From: an uncultured Acetobacteraceae bacterium
GTDB taxonomy: Bacteria > Pseudomonadota > Alphaproteobacteria > Acetobacterales > Acetobacteraceae
DNA length: 39,407 nucleotides
Assembly (NCBI GenBank): GCA_903918195.1
Contig: CAIXDS010000294.1
Location: 1 to 39,407 of the forward strand
Direction: 5' to 3'
The translations under genes were made by a program, and so were the position numbers. Position 1 is the first letter of the stretch, and every line of letters begins with the position of its first letter. The notes beneath the pieces were generated by a model. It had not been told where the DNA came from, searched no databases, and saw only the letters and a list, made by a program, of their open reading frames with translations. Positions 26,473 through 34,846 of this stretch are shown piece after piece.

Positions 26473-27852
26473 ATGGAAAACAGCGACGATGCCCGGGTGC
26501 AGGAAGCGGTCCTGCACGCCCGCAAGGTGGCGGCGGAGTTCGACCGGGTATTCCTCCTGCACTGTCCTGACCCCGAAACCCAGCGTATCGTGCTGCCGGA
26601 GCAGCCGGACCACGGCCTGCAGACCCGCCTCGACACCGCGATTGCGACCGAACTCGTCGCCAACGGGGTCGAGGTGGTGGTTCAGGTGGTGGACCGGGCC
26701 GCCTATCTGAGCTGGCTCGGCGGCCGCGACAGCACCCGGGCCTGGCGCACCGGCTACCGCGACCCGGCACGGCTGGTGCGCGGCGTGGCGGCCCTGGACC
26801 TGCTCGGGGTGCCAGCATCGGCGGTCCGGCCGCGCGCGAAGCCGCCCGCATTGCGTGAGCGGAAGGGAACCCCCGCCGACCGGTTGGTGCGCGCCTGGCT
26901 CGACAACGATCCCGGGCTCGACCGGATACTTGGTCCGCTGCTGGAGGACGGGCGCCAGGGAATCCTCGACATGGCCATCCGCAAGGTGGCCGAGACGTAT
27001 GTGGACGAAGAGGCCGAGGATTTCATGATGATGCTGCTGGAGGAGGCCGAAGCTGCGGAGGCCGAAACCGGCAGTTGGGCGGCGCTGTTCGTGGTGGCGG
27101 CACTCGTCAACCCGGATTTGGCGAAAATGCCCGACCCGGCGCCGATCGCCGCGGGCATGAAAGCCTCCGGCCACTTTTCTATCGGGTGCGACATTGCCAT
27201 CCTGCCGGCGTGGTTCGACCCAGACGCGATTACGTCCATGCCGGCGTGCGCTTTGCGCCGGATTTTGCGCGATCTGGCGGGCGGCCGGATGCCTGCAGGG
27301 CTGCAACCGCTTGCCGGGCCGCCCCCGCACGGGACGGTCGTGTTGCTCGGCGTGACGGCGGACCCCTATCCCATGCCCTGGGAAGAGGCTGCCGGGGAGG
27401 AAGAGAACGCCGACCACACGCCACCGGTTGAAGATCTGGACCCGGTGGAGAGCATGCGCGACGCCGCCTTCGACGCGTGGTGTGATGTCCTGCTCGCATC
27501 GAACCCCGACATCATCGACATCCGTTTGCCCACCATTCCGTCCCAACTCGCCTTTGACCTCGAGGACGCCGCCGGGGATGCGGGCGAAGACGAGGACGCC
27601 GCGACGGGATCGTCGGCGGAGGAGGTGCGGGATTTCGTTGAGATCGCGGCGCGCGAGGCGGGCGAAGAGGCTCTGGTTTGTGTTCCGCGGATCGTCAATG
27701 GCCGGGTGGAGGTGTCGCTGTACACGGCGTCGGGTCGCCTGCTGGACGCACGTGATTTTGGTGCGCCGGAACAGGGCGCGGTGCCAGATGCGCTGCTCGC
27801 TGCCATTGCGGCCATCCTGCCGGTCGCGGAGCAACCGCCGGGCCGCAGATAA
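26473..27852 (+). CDS. hypothetical protein, unknown family
   Basis: A 459-residue protein that I do not recognise. The ATG at 26473 has gaagggag ten bases upstream; an earlier ATG at 26401 is possible. The first ~120 residues look alpha/beta (RVFLLHCPDPETQRIVLP, VEVVVQVVDRAAYLSWLGG). A middle helical part contains a very acidic segment EAEDFMMMLLEEAEAAEAE. A short acidic disordered stretch (DAAGDAGEDEDAATGSSAEE, about 390-410) precedes a C-terminal alpha/beta unit (EALVCVPRIVNGRVEVSLYTA). No signal peptide or TM helices, so probably cytoplasmic. Strong codon bias argues that it is a real gene. Confidence 0.7.
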   Translation: MENSDDARVQEAVLHARKVAAEFDRVFLLHCPDPETQRIVLPEQPDHGLQTRLDTAIATELVANGVEVVVQVVDRAAYLSWLGGRDSTRAWRTGYRDPARLVRGVAALDLLGVPASAVRPRAKPPALRERKGTPADRLVRAWLDNDPGLDRILGPLLEDGRQGILDMAIRKVAETYVDEEAEDFMMMLLEEAEAAEAETGSWAALFVVAALVNPDLAKMPDPAPIAAGMKASGHFSIGCDIAILPAWFDPDAITSMPACALRRILRDLAGGRMPAGLQPLAGPPPHGTVVLLGVTADPYPMPWEEAAGEEENADHTPPVEDLDPVESMRDAAFDAWCDVLLASNPDIIDIRLPTIPSQLAFDLEDAAGDAGEDEDAATGSSAEEVRDFVEIAAREAGEEALVCVPRIVNGRVEVSLYTASGRLLDARDFGAPEQGAVPDALLAAIAAILPVAEQPPGRR

Positions 27853-28094
27853 GCGCCGCGGGGGCGACCGTTCCTTTTCGATTGCGGCTGCGTTCAAAGT
27901 GCGGATTGAATACGGCAAGCGGCGGGCATCTTCCGCCAAGTCGCCGAACATATATCGCTGATTCTGCACCGGATTCGGACCCGCGCAGAGTTAGTCGAGC
28001 ATAACGGTTGCCTTCTACGGAAGAATAACGAATTGGAGAATTTCTACCGGATCGTTATGCGCTGACCGGATGGCTCGATAATGATGCCATCGAC

Positions 28095-28379
28095 TCATCT
28101 CTCCGCCTTGTGTTCCTCCGGCGTGCCCCAAACCTCCTTGCCCCAAAATCCGCCGGACAGTTTCTTGTAGCGAGTCCACCTGTCTTCCCGGGCCGCTTCC
28201 ATCAAGGCGGCGGTGGCAGGCAGGACCCGCAGGTCATCAAGCCAGTCGTCAAGCTCCTCACCATCATGGTCAAGATAGCGGCCTTGTGTGCGCGCGTCAC
28301 ACCGCGCCTTCCATATCGTCTCGCCGATACCCCAAATTTTGGTGCTGTCCGCCAGAAGATAACCAGCCGTTTCCGCCAT
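28095..28379 (-). CDS. hypothetical protein, unknown
   Basis: A 94-residue hydrophilic protein starting MAETAGYLLADSTKIWG, with a ggag upstream of the ATG at 28379. It is rich in Trp (IWGIGETIWK, DDWLDD, DRWTRY, GFWGKEVWG) and charged residues and has no signal peptide. No family recognised. It stands alone between regions of lower GC (27860-28090) and a gene-poor stretch, so accessory origin is possible. Confidence 0.5.
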   Translation of the reverse strand: MAETAGYLLADSTKIWGIGETIWKARCDARTQGRYLDHDGEELDDWLDDLRVLPATAALMEAAREDRWTRYKKLSGGFWGKEVWGTPEEHKAER

Positions 28380-28779
28380 CGAACTGCTCTCCGTTTCCCG
28401 GCCGGGCCATCCCGTCCGATAGACGCCCATGATACCCCACCGCGTCGCTTGCCGGCTCCGTGGCGTGGGCGCCGCGCCTTGTCCGGCGTTGGTGGTCTCC
28501 CAATATCGGATGTCACGGCCTCCGTGTTCGAATATGTTCGATGTCCTTCAGGTGATTCGGGAGCGCGCCGCGGCGCGGCTGTTTCCTGCAGGGGGGTGTG
28601 CCGGACCCGTGCGGGGAGCGCCACGCAGGACAGTACGGGACATCACGCACGCGAAACATGTGTCGCTCACAGAGTCGTGACCGCACAATCGGTTACAATA
28701 CTTCTCCATCCGGCCTTGACACATATCGATGCGCAGGCCCGAGACAGGGTAAAAGGATCGCGAGCTGACCGGTGCGTGG
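28380..28779. other. gene-poor stretch before the photoreceptor locus
   Basis: I see no convincing gene in these 400 bases. A plus-strand ORF of 83 residues (28429-28680) lacks a ribosome site and any recognisable sequence. There is a TTGACA at 28716-28721, and a TACAAT at 28694-28699, but they are not spaced as one promoter with each other; TTGACA has only poor -10 candidates downstream. It probably holds the promoter for the plus-strand genes that follow. Confidence 0.3.
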
Positions 28780-29025
28780 TTGACCTTGAAAACCCTGCTG
28801 TCACGGCTGTTGCTGATCGTGTCGGTCGCCCTGGTGCCCGCCGCGGGACTTCATGCCGCCACTGAAAGCCAGGCGGGCCGCATGGCGCTGCGTCTCGTCA
28901 GCTTCTGGCAGCAACGGATCGTCGAAGCGGTGGAGCAGGCGCTGAACACGCCCGGCGGCCCGGCGGCCATGCCGGATAACTGGCCCGGGATCGGCCAGCC
29001 CCATCCTGTCCACCTGCCGGCGTGA
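28780..29025 (+). CDS. small exported protein, unknown
   Basis: An 81-residue ORF with a clear Sec signal peptide: LKTLLSRLLLIVSVALVPAAGLHA, cleavage likely after AGLHA. The mature part is about 55 residues with one amphipathic helix (RMALRLVSFWQQRIVEAVEQAL) and a Pro/Gly-rich tail. The start is a TTG (28780, or 28786) without a good ribosome site. It ends 94 bp before the hybrid kinase and may be co-transcribed, perhaps as a periplasmic partner; that is an inference from position only. Confidence 0.5.
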   Translation: MTLKTLLSRLLLIVSVALVPAAGLHAATESQAGRMALRLVSFWQQRIVEAVEQALNTPGGPAAMPDNWPGIGQPHPVHLPA

Positions 29026-29119
29026 CGGCATGGTCCCGTTATCCCCCCAGGTTCCGGACGGTCTCGCCGGCGGGCGACTCCCGGTCCGCTCTGCTGTGCC
29101 CGGACATCAAGGCGTCGCG

Positions 29120-32100
29120 ATGCGAAGACGTGTTGTTCTGCCGTTGCTGGTCGCGGCCGCGTTTTCGGTCGGTGTCCTGGCCACGGTCGCGGCGTTGCGG
29201 GCCGCCGGGGGCAGCGTGCCCCTGTGGATTCCCGCCACTGGCAGCGTCCTGCTTGCATCGATCGGCCTCTATCTGCTGGCCACGCACCGGTCGGCCGGGC
29301 AGGCGCGCCGCGCGGAGACCCAACGGGAAGCTGCCGCAACGGCCGCCTTGGTGGCTGACCTGAGCGACCGGCTCCAGAACAGGCCAGGCAACCGCGTCAC
29401 CGGCACTGCGGAGGAACCGCCTGCCGCGAGCGGGTTGCGGGACGTCGTCGAGAGCATGCCGGCGGCGATCGCCATTTTCGACACCGAGATGTGCTACCTG
29501 GCCGCCAGCCGCCGCTACGTGGCGGATTTTCGCCTCCGCCTGGAAGCGCCGGGCGCGCTCGTCGGCCGCAGCCACTACGAGGTGTTCCCCGAGGTCCCGG
29601 ACCGCTGGCGCGCCGTGCACCGGCGGGTGCTGGCCGGGGAGACGCTGGCGTCCGACATGGATTCATTCCCGCGCCCGGACGGGCAAACCGACTGGCTGCA
29701 GTGGGAAATGGCGCCCTGGCGGCGTCCCGACGGCTCGATCGGCGGTGCCGTTCTGGTCTCGGCCTTTGTCACCGCCCGGCGGCAGGCCGAGGAAGCCCTG
29801 CGGGTCAGCGAGCAGCGCTACCGCACCGCGCTGAAAGGGCCGCCGATCATCGTGTTCGAGCAGGACCTCGATCTGCGCTACACCTGGATCGACAATCCGG
29901 CGCTGGGCAACCGGCCGGAGGACCTCATCGGCCGCACCGACGCCGACATCTTCGAGAACGCCGAGGATGCCGCCGCTCTCACCGCGCTCAAGCGGCGCGT
30001 CATCGACAGCGGCGAGGGGCTGCGCCAGGAAGTGCGGGTCCGGCACAAGGGATCGGACCGGTTCTTCGAACTGTCGGTCGAGCCGCTCAGGGACGCCGGC
30101 GGAGCGACGACAGGGGTGAGTTGCGCGGCCGTCGATATCACCGAGCGCCGGCGCGTCGAGGTTGCATTGCAGACCGCGCTTGAGAGCACGACGGACAGCG
30201 TGATGATGTTCGACCGTTCCTGGCGTATCACCTATCTCAGTGAGCGCGCGAAGGCGCACGTCGCGCAAGGCCGCGACCTGGTGGGCCAGATCGTCTGGGA
30301 CGCGCTGCCCGGGACAGCCGATAGCATCTTTGCCGCGGGCTATCGGGAGGCGATGGAGAGCGGCGTGCCCACGCACACGGTCGGCTACTCCGTCGCGTTC
30401 CAGACCTGGTTCGAGGCGCATGCGTATCCTTCAAAGGACAACCTGACGGTGTTTTTCCGCGACGTGACTGAAGCGCGCCGCATCGAAACGGTGCTGCGCG
30501 AGAGCGAGACGCGGCTGCGTGTGGCGGTGGAAGCCGCCGGGTTAGGTATTTTTGACGTGGACATGGCCACCGGCGAGGTCAACTGGTCCGCCGAGCAGTT
30601 CGCCCTGCTCGGCATCGTACCGACGCCGGACGGGCGCGCGCACCTCGACATGTGGCGCGACCGCGTTCACCCCGATGACATTGCGGCCACCGATGAGGCG
30701 AGGCGAAGGTGCATCGCGGAGGGTGTTCCCTACCACGCGGTCTACCGGATTCGCCGCGCCAGCGACGGAGCCGAACGCTGGATGGAAGGATACGGGCGGC
30801 CGAACGGGCCGCCCGGAGAGGCGACCCGCGTTATCGGCGTCATGTTCGACATCACCGAGCGCAAACGCGCCGAGGCGATCCTGCGCGACGCGAACGCCGA
30901 ACTGGAATGTCGCGTCGCCGAACGCACCCGCGCACTGACCGAGGCCGGCCGGGAGTTGCAGGCCGAAATGCGCCGGCGCGAAGAGGCGCAGGCCTCGCTG
31001 CTGCAAAGCCAGAAGCTGGAGGCGCTGGGCCAGCTGACCGGCGGCGTGGCGCACGATTTCAACAACGTGCTCGCCGCGATCCTGGGCAGTTTCGATCTGC
31101 TGTCGGCGCGGATCACCGACGAGCGGCTGCGCCGCTTCGTGGACATCGGCGAGCGGGCGGCGCGCCGTGCCGAGTCCCTGGTGCGCCAGCTGCTGGCCTT
31201 CGCGTGCCGCGAGCAACTCACGCCCGTCACCATCGAGCCGGCCAGCCTGCTGCATGAGAACGCTTCGCTCATTCGCCACGCGGCCGGCCCGCGGGTTTTC
31301 TATGCGCTCGAGGTTGCGCCCGAGACCTGGCCGATTGTCGCGGACCTCCACCAGCTGGAGGTCGCGCTGCTGAACCTGACGGTGAACGCGCGCGACGCGA
31401 TGGCGGACGGCGGACGGCTCACCATCACCAGCCGCAACGTGCACGCCGGAGAAAGCGAGGCGGACGAGCCCCACCCGCCCGGCCTGAAACCGGGCGACTA
31501 TGTCGTGCTGGGCGTCCACGACACCGGCGCCGGCATGCCGGCCGAGGTGCTGGCACGCGCGACCGAGCCCTTCTTCACGACCAAGGAGGCCGGCCGCGGA
31601 ACCGGTCTCGGCCTGGCGATGGTGCACGGATTCGCTCTGCAGTCCGGCGGCGCGCTGCACATCCACAGCAGCCCCGGCGAGGGCACGCGGGTGGATATCT
31701 GGCTGCCCCGTGCCGTGGCCCGGATGGCCCAGGATGAGGCCACGGAACCGGCGATCGACCCGCGTTTGCACGGCGACGCCACCCTGCTGGTGGCGGACGA
31801 CGACGATCAGGTCCGGCCCGTCACCGCCGGCTTCCTGCGCGAACTCGGCTACACGGTCATCGAGGCAGCAAATGCCGAAGCCGCCGAGGTTCTGGCCCAT
31901 GCGGCCGGGAACGTGGATCTGCTGGTTACCGATGTCGTCATGCCGGGTGCCGACGGTCCTGCTCTCGCGGCACGGCTGCGCGCCGATTGGCCGGACCTGC
32001 CGGTCCTGTTCGTGACCGGCCATGCCGACCGTTCCAGGCTCGAGGGTGAGTCGGTGCTCGCCAAGCCGTTCACCAGCGCCGAACTGGGCCGGCGGGTGCT

Positions 32101-32590
32101 GGAGTGCCTGGGGCGTGGCGGCGGAACCCCGGCGGAAACCCTGCTGGCCGCGCGCCTGCGCACGCCGAAGCTGCGCGAAGCCTACCAGGCCTGGCACCGG
32201 GCCCGAAAGGCCGGCCGGCTGCCCAGCCGGGCAGAGTTCGACCTGTCCGCCCTGTCGGCGAGCACCGACGCCTTCCTCGTCGCGGTGTCGGCAACGCCCG
32301 CCGGACCTGCGTTCAGGTATGTTTCCGCTGGCCCGGCGCTGACCAGCCGGCTCGGCCAGGCGGTGGCAGGCACCTTGGCCGCCGCCGACGATTCGCTTGG
32401 CTCGTTGGAGGACGGCTATCGCCGCTGCGTCCGCAGCGGTCTGCCAACCTATGAGTATGCGCGCTACCGCATCGGCGACGAGGCGCCCGTGCTGTTCGAA
32501 CGCTTGCTGTTGCCGCTGTCCGATGACGGCAGCACGCTGACCCATCTTGCGGGCATCGCATTGTTCGTGAATATTCTGGTCGACGTATAG
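29120..32590 (+). CDS. multi-PAS hybrid histidine kinase with receiver and C-terminal PAS_5-type domain
   Basis: An 1156-residue kinase. Two TM helices (about 6-28 and 36-54) leave almost no periplasmic loop. Four PAS domains follow at about 105-215, 233-340, 350-450 and 465-580, then a coiled coil (583-630). The HisKA H-box GGVAHDFNN has His645. The HATPase domain has N752/N756, DTGAGMP at 801 and GTGLGLAM. The receiver (about 885-995) has an acidic DDDD cluster, D938 in LLVTDVVMPG and the Lys in LAKPF. Unusually, 150 more residues follow: a PAS_5-like domain (LREAYQAWHRARKAGRLPSR, then FRYVSAGPALTSRLGQAVAGT). The ATG chosen has an aagg ten bases upstream. It is 10 bp before the PYP gene, so the two are surely one transcript. 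Confidence 0.92.
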   Translation: MRRRVVLPLLVAAAFSVGVLATVAALRAAGGSVPLWIPATGSVLLASIGLYLLATHRSAGQARRAETQREAAATAALVADLSDRLQNRPGNRVTGTAEEPPAASGLRDVVESMPAAIAIFDTEMCYLAASRRYVADFRLRLEAPGALVGRSHYEVFPEVPDRWRAVHRRVLAGETLASDMDSFPRPDGQTDWLQWEMAPWRRPDGSIGGAVLVSAFVTARRQAEEALRVSEQRYRTALKGPPIIVFEQDLDLRYTWIDNPALGNRPEDLIGRTDADIFENAEDAAALTALKRRVIDSGEGLRQEVRVRHKGSDRFFELSVEPLRDAGGATTGVSCAAVDITERRRVEVALQTALESTTDSVMMFDRSWRITYLSERAKAHVAQGRDLVGQIVWDALPGTADSIFAAGYREAMESGVPTHTVGYSVAFQTWFEAHAYPSKDNLTVFFRDVTEARRIETVLRESETRLRVAVEAAGLGIFDVDMATGEVNWSAEQFALLGIVPTPDGRAHLDMWRDRVHPDDIAATDEARRRCIAEGVPYHAVYRIRRASDGAERWMEGYGRPNGPPGEATRVIGVMFDITERKRAEAILRDANAELECRVAERTRALTEAGRELQAEMRRREEAQASLLQSQKLEALGQLTGGVAHDFNNVLAAILGSFDLLSARITDERLRRFVDIGERAARRAESLVRQLLAFACREQLTPVTIEPASLLHENASLIRHAAGPRVFYALEVAPETWPIVADLHQLEVALLNLTVNARDAMADGGRLTITSRNVHAGESEADEPHPPGLKPGDYVVLGVHDTGAGMPAEVLARATEPFFTTKEAGRGTGLGLAMVHGFALQSGGALHIHSSPGEGTRVDIWLPRAVARMAQDEATEPAIDPRLHGDATLLVADDDDQVRPVTAGFLRELGYTVIEAANAEAAEVLAHAAGNVDLLVTDVVMPGADGPALAARLRADWPDLPVLFVTGHADRSRLEGESVLAKPFTSAELGRRVLECLGRGGGTPAETLLAARLRTPKLREAYQAWHRARKAGRLPSRAEFDLSALSASTDAFLVAVSATPAGPAFRYVSAGPALTSRLGQAVAGTLAAADDSLGSLEDGYRRCVRSGLPTYEYARYRIGDEAPVLFERLLLPLSDDGSTLTHLAGIALFVNILVDV

Positions 32591-32600
32591 GGACGCAGCT

Positions 32601-32987
32601 ATGGCCGACGAACTGCCAGGCTTCGATCAGGATGACCTTTCCGCGGCGATCGAGCGGCTGCCGGCCGAAGATCTCGACGCCTTGCCTTTTGGCGCGATCC
32701 GATTGAATGCCGACGGAGACGTTCTGGTATTCAGTGGGTCTGAGAAACGTTTGTCCGGATACGGCGACCGGCCCGCCCTGGGTCGGCATTTCTTCACCCA
32801 GATCGCGCCCTGCATGGACAAATCATCGTTCCATAATCGGATTGAACGCGCCCTCGCCGCCGGCAATGCAGACATCGAGTTCGGCTGGATCGGCGATTTC
32901 GGCAGCGCAGAGCGCGCATTGCGCGTGCGCGTGGTGCCGGCGAGCGGCGGCGGTTGCTGGATTTTCCTGAAGCGCGAAACCGCCTGA
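32601..32987 (+). CDS. pyp: photoactive yellow protein (PYP) homologue
   Basis: A 128-residue stand-alone PAS protein that aligns with Halorhodospira halophila PYP at a constant offset of +2 and no gap up to about residue 112. DLDALPFGAIRLNADGDVL matches the PYP N-terminal core. The chromophore cysteine is kept: C71 (Cys69) in HFFTQIAPCMD. Glu46 is kept as E48, Thr50 is Ser52. Tyr42 is replaced by F44, Arg52 by Y54 and Met100 by S102. The end WIFLKR equals the PYP beta-5 end WVFVKR. It should bind p-coumaric acid as a thioester and respond to blue light; the genes making that chromophore are not in the window. The ATG follows the kinase stop by 10 bp with 'gggacgcagct' between. Confidence 0.9.
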   Translation: MADELPGFDQDDLSAAIERLPAEDLDALPFGAIRLNADGDVLVFSGSEKRLSGYGDRPALGRHFFTQIAPCMDKSSFHNRIERALAAGNADIEFGWIGDFGSAERALRVRVVPASGGGCWIFLKRETA

Positions 32988-33029
32988 GCTTCCGGCCGCG
33001 CGCCCGGCCGGTCGTGCGGCAGACCCCGT

Positions 33030-34607
33030 TCACGTGCCGGCTTGACCGCTCCGCCCCGCGACGACGTCCAGCAGCGCCCGGCGCAGCGCGTGGACGAACG
33101 CGATCTCGGCTGTGGTCCACGCCTCCGACTGCCCGCGCACCGCCTCCGCCCATGCCGCGAAGCTCTTGCGCGGGGATATCCGGTCGCCGTTCGCCTCATC
33201 GGGCGTCGGGTGGTGCTGTTCGCCCGCCCAGGACACCGTCCGGACCAGCTCGCCGCGGAACCAGACGATCCAGTCCCCGGCATCCGCCGACAGCGGCAGC
33301 GCCAGAACGCCGCTGCCACGATCGGCAAACGCCTCGGCCGGGGGAAACAGGCGGGCCAGCGCGCTGGTCTCGAACACGCTATCCGGTTGCTCGCGAACCC
33401 GCCAGGCGATCAACCCGGCCACCTGCCCCTGGTCGGGCGTGGTCCCGAACGCCACCGACCGGCCGCCCGAGTGGATGACGACGCCATCGGCGTTCACGAT
33501 CCCCGACAAGGACGGGCCGAGACGCAGCAACGCCTCGGTCAGGCAGGTGCTGCCGGCGGCGGTATGGAGCGCGCGGAGCAGCCAGTCGTGACTGCGCAAC
33601 TGGCCGGCGGCCTCCTCCGCCTGCTGCTTAGCCTCGATTTGCAGCGCCAGCAGATGCCCCAGCGCCTGACAGGCGAGCCGATGGGCATGCGGCACATATT
33701 TTGGCTCAATATGGTGGCAGGCGAACAACCCCCATAGCTGCCCGCCCTGCACGATCGACAGCGTCAGCGACGCGCTGACGCCCATGTTGTGCAGGTATTC
33801 GAGATGGATCGGTGAGGTCGCCCTCAGCACACACCGGCTCATGTCGAGTGGTTCGCCGGTGGCGGGGCTGAGCACCGGGACGAGGGGGGAGCATGTATCC
33901 TCTCCCCCCTTGCGAACGCGCAGCGGGTTCAGCAGGAGCAACTGGCGCACCTGCTTGGGAATATCGGTCGCCGGATAGGTCAGGCCCAAATAGGGCGGCA
34001 GGTCGTCGCGTCTGGCTTCGGCGATGACGGTGCCGGCATCGTCCGGCCGGAAGCGATAGACCATCACGCGGTCGAAGCCGGTGAGCTCACGCAGCCGCTC
34101 CGCCGCGGCCTGGCAGACGGCAACCAGGGTGGGGGCCCGGTGCACCTCGGCGAGGGTGTCACGAATGACGCGGGTGACATCGAGCGTGGCCTCGCCGGCA
34201 TGCGGCTCCAGCTCCAGGATCAGTCCCGCCGGCGTGCGGTGGATCAGCGCCTCGAACCGGCGGCCCGTGCTGGTAACGAGCGCCGGCAGATATTGCGGTT
34301 CGGCAAGATCCCGCGCGAGGCTGCCACGGACGATGTCATGGCTGGGGCCGTCGAGCAGCAGCGCCAGCGCCTGGCCGAGCATCGCCGCGGGGCTGAGGCC
34401 GACCTGGGTGCGCAGGCTGGCGCTGGCCTGCAGGATGCGCAGGTCGGGCTCGGCGAGAACGAGCAGAACGCCGTGCGGTTGGATCGCCCCCGGGATGTGG
34501 ATTGGCTCGCGGTCGCAGGTGGTGAGGTCGGCGTCGCCGATGACAGGTTCGATCGGGTCCACAAGTTTCAGCCCTTTTTCCCTCATCGGGTCATATGGGT
34601 TGCGCAT
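33030..34607 (-). CDS. bacteriophytochrome photosensory core (PAS-GAF-PHY) without output domain
   Basis: A 525-residue protein. The N-terminal PAS has TTCDREPIHIPGAIQPHG with the biliverdin-binding Cys31 (Cys24 from the next ATG at 34586, matching the usual position). The GAF domain has LTYPATDIPKQVRQL (PATDIP, chromophore Asp215) and RATSPIHLEYLHNMGVSASL (His268), and CHH near 297-299. The PHY domain has WFRGE (449-453) and the tongue motif PRKSF (479-483). It stops about 40 residues after that, where other phytochromes continue into HisKA/HATPase. So it is a red/far-red light sensor that must signal through another protein. No heme oxygenase gene is adjacent. It converges with the PYP gene, 42 bp between stops. 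Confidence 0.93.
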   Translation of the reverse strand: MRNPYDPMREKGLKLVDPIEPVIGDADLTTCDREPIHIPGAIQPHGVLLVLAEPDLRILQASASLRTQVGLSPAAMLGQALALLLDGPSHDIVRGSLARDLAEPQYLPALVTSTGRRFEALIHRTPAGLILELEPHAGEATLDVTRVIRDTLAEVHRAPTLVAVCQAAAERLRELTGFDRVMVYRFRPDDAGTVIAEARRDDLPPYLGLTYPATDIPKQVRQLLLLNPLRVRKGGEDTCSPLVPVLSPATGEPLDMSRCVLRATSPIHLEYLHNMGVSASLTLSIVQGGQLWGLFACHHIEPKYVPHAHRLACQALGHLLALQIEAKQQAEEAAGQLRSHDWLLRALHTAAGSTCLTEALLRLGPSLSGIVNADGVVIHSGGRSVAFGTTPDQGQVAGLIAWRVREQPDSVFETSALARLFPPAEAFADRGSGVLALPLSADAGDWIVWFRGELVRTVSWAGEQHHPTPDEANGDRISPRKSFAAWAEAVRGQSEAWTTAEIAFVHALRRALLDVVAGRSGQAGT

Positions 34608-34846
34608 AATGGTCTGGCGACAGGTCGCGGCTCCGGCTGGTAAGCCTCTACTACGCCTCTTGGTATCGGCAGCCAGGGTGCCGTTCAGACGCTGTTGCTT
34701 CCGCCGCAGTCGCGTGGCGAGCGTTTGGGGCCAATAGCGTAGCGCGGTCAGGCGCCAGACTGTCACCCCGAATTGATTATGGGGTCGGGAAACATTCTGT
34801 TACATTTTAAAATGGATGCGGCAATAAGCTCGGGAAGGAAACGGAC

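Noticed and set aside
28429-28680. 83-codon plus-strand ORF before the photoreceptor locus
   Set aside because: No ribosome site, no domain, and Arg/Cys-rich composition unlike the real genes nearby.
32601-32987. Generic PAS domain instead of PYP
   Set aside because: Gap-free register with PYP, including the Cys in APC, Glu46 and the C-terminal WxFxKR, is too specific for a generic PAS.
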